Source: Vibrio splendidus
Lineage (GTDB): Bacteria > Pseudomonadota > Gammaproteobacteria > Enterobacterales > Vibrionaceae
DNA: 64,000 nucleotides
Direction of reading: 5' to 3'
NCBI RefSeq assembly: GCF_024347615.1
Contig: NZ_AP025508.1
Coordinates: 310,001 to 374,000 of the forward strand
Of the stretch, positions 61,580 through 64,000 are shown one piece after another (within the stretch, counting starts at the first letter, position 1; every line of letters begins with the position of its first letter). The position numbers and the translations under genes were made by a program. The notes below the pieces were generated by a model, which had not been told where the DNA came from, ran no database searches, and saw nothing but the letters and a program-made list of their open reading frames with translations.

Positions 61580-64000
61580 GTGAGTTCAAGCGTTACTCTG
61601 ATTCTTCGTGCATGTCTATGGTTAGTGGTTACTCTCTTAGTAACGCTAGCCATTGCTGTAACTACACTGCGTGTAGCCTTACCCAATTTAAATAAGTATC
61701 AATCTGAAATTGAGCTTTGGGTAAACCAACATTCCGGTTTTGAGTTTTCTATTCAAGATGTGGGCGGTTTTTGGCGTAACACTCACCCTTCTATTGCTCT
61801 ACAAGGCGTTAAAGCCAGCCTCCCAAATGCAGAAGATGTGACCTTCTCTGTTGAGCGTGTTGAAGTCGAGTTTGACTTGATTCAATCGCTCGTTCAGATG
61901 CGTCCCGTTGTGGCCGATCTGGTCATGAATCAAATGTATCTTGATATTCGCTCAATTGATCTGTTTGCTGGAAACGGTACAGACGAACCTAAAGATCCCG
62001 GTTCTTCGAAGCGTGTGATGAAAGAGCTGGATAATTTACTATTGAAAACTTTGGTGGATGTGACCGCTAAAGACTCTTCACTTCTCTATCGCTCAGTTTC
62101 GGGCGAAGATCGTCAGCTCGATATCGACATTTTAAAATGGCAAAACACAGACAAACATCACCTTGCTGAAGGGGTTGTTAGCATTAAAGACGCCAATCTT
62201 AACTCGTTGTCAGTAAGTGCTAACTTTATCGATGGTGGCTCATTAACCGATGTAACCGGTGAGTTCTATGTGAGTGCAGATAACATCTCGGTTAAACCAT
62301 GGCTAACCCGTTACATGCAGGCTGAGTCTGGTGTTGAAACCGGTACAGTGAGTTTGAATAGCTGGCTGACCTTGAGAAACAGCAAACCAGTGAGTGCGTA
62401 TGTTGAGGTGTTACCTTCTGAATTGACTTGGAACGAAGATGGCCAACATGATCTGATGCTTGAGTCAGGGGTCTTTAAGTTGTCTCCAATTGATGATGGA
62501 TGGCAAGTGAATGGTCACTCACTTAATCTCAGAACGGATGATAGGTCTTGGCCTGAGTTAGATGTTGCCTTCAAGTGGAATAAAGGCCCATGGGAACTTA
62601 ATGTTTCTGAACTTGATGTAGAAACTATTACCCCGTTAATCAAGTTGATGCCAGATTCTGCGCAATCAACCAAAATGATCAATTCGTTGAAGCCTGGTGG
62701 CTCCGTTTCTGATATTCGGGTCTCAATGGATACTGGCATCGAAAGCTTACGTTATTCAGCGAGTTTTAGTGATCTTGCCATTGAGCAATGGGAGTTGGTT
62801 CCGGGCTTTAGCCAAGTTTCAGGCAGTGTGTTTGGCTCTGCATCTGAAGCGAAAGCCAGTCTGCATGTGATTGATGATGTGTTTCCTTATGGTGACGTCT
62901 TTCAAGCGCCTTTGAATATCAAACAAGGTCAGGTTGATATTGTTTGGCAGCAAGATGAAAACGGTTGGAAGCTTTGGTCAGATAAAATCACAGCAGCCAC
63001 GCCAGATTTACAAGTACTAGGCGCATTTCGCTTGGACTTCCCAAAGGATGCTAGCCCATTCTTATCGTTCTACGGCGAAGCTGATGCTTACAATGTCGGA
63101 GAAACATGGCGTTACTTACCTACATTGGCACTAGGACAAGATCTTACCGACTACCTTTCTACTGCGATTCAAGCGGGTAAAGCGGATACCGTAAAACTGT
63201 TGTGGCATGGCGATTTGTCTCAGTATCCATACACCAACCACGATGGTATTTTCCAAGTTTGGGTTGGCTTAGAGGACGCTAAGTTCAGTTTTGATACTGC
63301 CTGGCCATTGATTACCGATCTTCAACTTGATCTGTTGTTTGAAAATGATGCGATGCATCTGGATTCTCGTTCCGCTCAATTGATGGATGTGACGGCAGAC
63401 CGAATCACAGGACGCATTCCTTATTTAGGGGAAGGCGGCCATATTGAAATTGAAGCGAAAGCGACGGCTTCAGGTAATGCGGTTCGTGATTACATGACGG
63501 CTTCACCGTTGGTTGATTCTGTGGGTGCTGCCCTAACGGCGCTGCAAGTGAGTGGTGATGTATCGTCTGAATTCCAACTCAATATTCCTTTTGATTCCGA
63601 AAAAGAGCCAAGAGCGTGGGGTTATGCTGATCTCAAAGATAACCATGTAGAGATTGAAGCGCCGCCAATGGTGCTTGAAAATACCACTGGGCGTATTGAA
63701 TTTGATAATGATGTGATTACGGCCAACGGTCTCGCTGCCGATTTATTAAAGCAAGGTATTTCCGTTGACTTTAAAGGGCTCAACGATGGGCCTGGATATG
63801 CCGTTGATATCGATGTATTGGGCGATTGGGACGTTAAGCCTTTAGAGCCTTATGTTGGTGAACAGTGGTTGAGCCGATTGTCAGGTCATGCGCAATGGCA
63901 AAGCCAGATTGATATTCAACTTAATGACATCGGGTTTACTTACCAATTAGATTTACAGTCAGATCTTAGATATTTGGCGAGTGATTACCCGTATCCATTG
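61580..64000 (+). CDS. yhdP: YhdP family AsmA-like inner-membrane/periplasmic lipid-transport protein, N-terminal 807 codons
   Basis: The frame opens at GTG 61580 (GGAT six bases upstream, 10 bases after the rng stop) and runs open to the window edge. One N-terminal membrane segment (about 7-32, LWLVVTLLVTLAIAV) is followed by a long beta-rich periplasmic chain of the AsmA/bridge-like lipid transfer type; the full protein is usually near 1270-1300 residues. In Escherichia coli YhdP moves phospholipid toward the outer membrane with TamB and YdbH. The order rng-yhdP matches Escherichia coli. Confidence 0.88.
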   Translation, partial: MSSSVTLILRACLWLVVTLLVTLAIAVTTLRVALPNLNKYQSEIELWVNQHSGFEFSIQDVGGFWRNTHPSIALQGVKASLPNAEDVTFSVERVEVEFDLIQSLVQMRPVVADLVMNQMYLDIRSIDLFAGNGTDEPKDPGSSKRVMKELDNLLLKTLVDVTAKDSSLLYRSVSGEDRQLDIDILKWQNTDKHHLAEGVVSIKDANLNSLSVSANFIDGGSLTDVTGEFYVSADNISVKPWLTRYMQAESGVETGTVSLNSWLTLRNSKPVSAYVEVLPSELTWNEDGQHDLMLESGVFKLSPIDDGWQVNGHSLNLRTDDRSWPELDVAFKWNKGPWELNVSELDVETITPLIKLMPDSAQSTKMINSLKPGGSVSDIRVSMDTGIESLRYSASFSDLAIEQWELVPGFSQVSGSVFGSASEAKASLHVIDDVFPYGDVFQAPLNIKQGQVDIVWQQDENGWKLWSDKITAATPDLQVLGAFRLDFPKDASPFLSFYGEADAYNVGETWRYLPTLALGQDLTDYLSTAIQAGKADTVKLLWHGDLSQYPYTNHDGIFQVWVGLEDAKFSFDTAWPLITDLQLDLLFENDAMHLDSRSAQLMDVTADRITGRIPYLGEGGHIEIEAKATASGNAVRDYMTASPLVDSVGAALTALQVSGDVSSEFQLNIPFDSEKEPRAWGYADLKDNHVEIEAPPMVLENTTGRIEFDNDVITANGLAADLLKQGISVDFKGLNDGPGYAVDIDVLGDWDVKPLEPYVGEQWLSRLSGHAQWQSQIDIQLNDIGFTYQLDLQSDLRYLASDYPYPL

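Overview
The window looks like core chromosome of a Vibrio (Gammaproteobacteria), possibly of the Splendidus clade. The genus call rests on gene order: cysJIH, metH, lysC with a lysine riboswitch, a PglL-type ligase, uvrA, galU, a QstR-like LuxR regulator, ssb, csrD and the complete MSHA pilus locus, then mreBCD-maf-rng-yhdP. I recall this order from Vibrio cholerae. The clade is only a guess. I found no transposase, integrase, phage gene, CRISPR array or defence system.

Layout. (1) 1-3693: assimilatory sulfate reduction, cysJ (5'-truncated by the window edge), cysI and cysH, translationally overlapped and closed by a terminator. (2) 3700-21106: three complete rRNA operons in direct tandem. 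Each has its own promoter(s), boxA and 16S processing stalk. Operon 1 has no spacer tRNA; operons 2 and 3 carry tRNA-Ile(GAT) and tRNA-Ala(TGC); operon 3 runs on into tRNA-Asp(GTC), with tRNA-Trp(CCA) following. The copies are mosaic, as expected from gene conversion. A decayed tRNA/terminator stretch follows. (3) 21774-30089: a CPA1 Na+/H+ antiporter (minus strand), metH behind a MetJ operator, lysC (minus strand) behind a lysine riboswitch, and a class V aminotransferase. (4) 30140-36746, minus strand: pglL, uvrA (with a LexA box), galU, qstR. (5) 36970-56731, plus strand: ssb, csrD, then mshIJKLMNEGF (assembly machine) and mshBACDOPQ (pilins and tip/adhesin-like protein). (6) 56732-64000: mreBCD, maf, rng and the first 807 codons of yhdP.

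How it fits together. MshE (ATPase, c-di-GMP-binding N-terminus), MshG (platform), MshI/J/K (alignment complex), MshL (secretin) and MshM/MshN form the type IV pilus machine. MshA is the major pilin, and a strong terminator directly after mshA probably sets its excess over the minor pilins. CsrD, a degenerate GGDEF-EAL protein, ends two bases before mshI and is probably co-transcribed with it. MetJ-box, lysine-riboswitch and LexA controls lie where the neighbouring genes (metH, lysC, uvrA) predict.

The most unusual items are the six-unit heptad expansion inside Maf, the rRNA-operon mosaicism with terminators that abut the next promoter, the decayed tRNA tail, the Ser/Asn linker of MshL, and perfect hairpins flanking mreB. 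I see no clearly new multi-gene system here.
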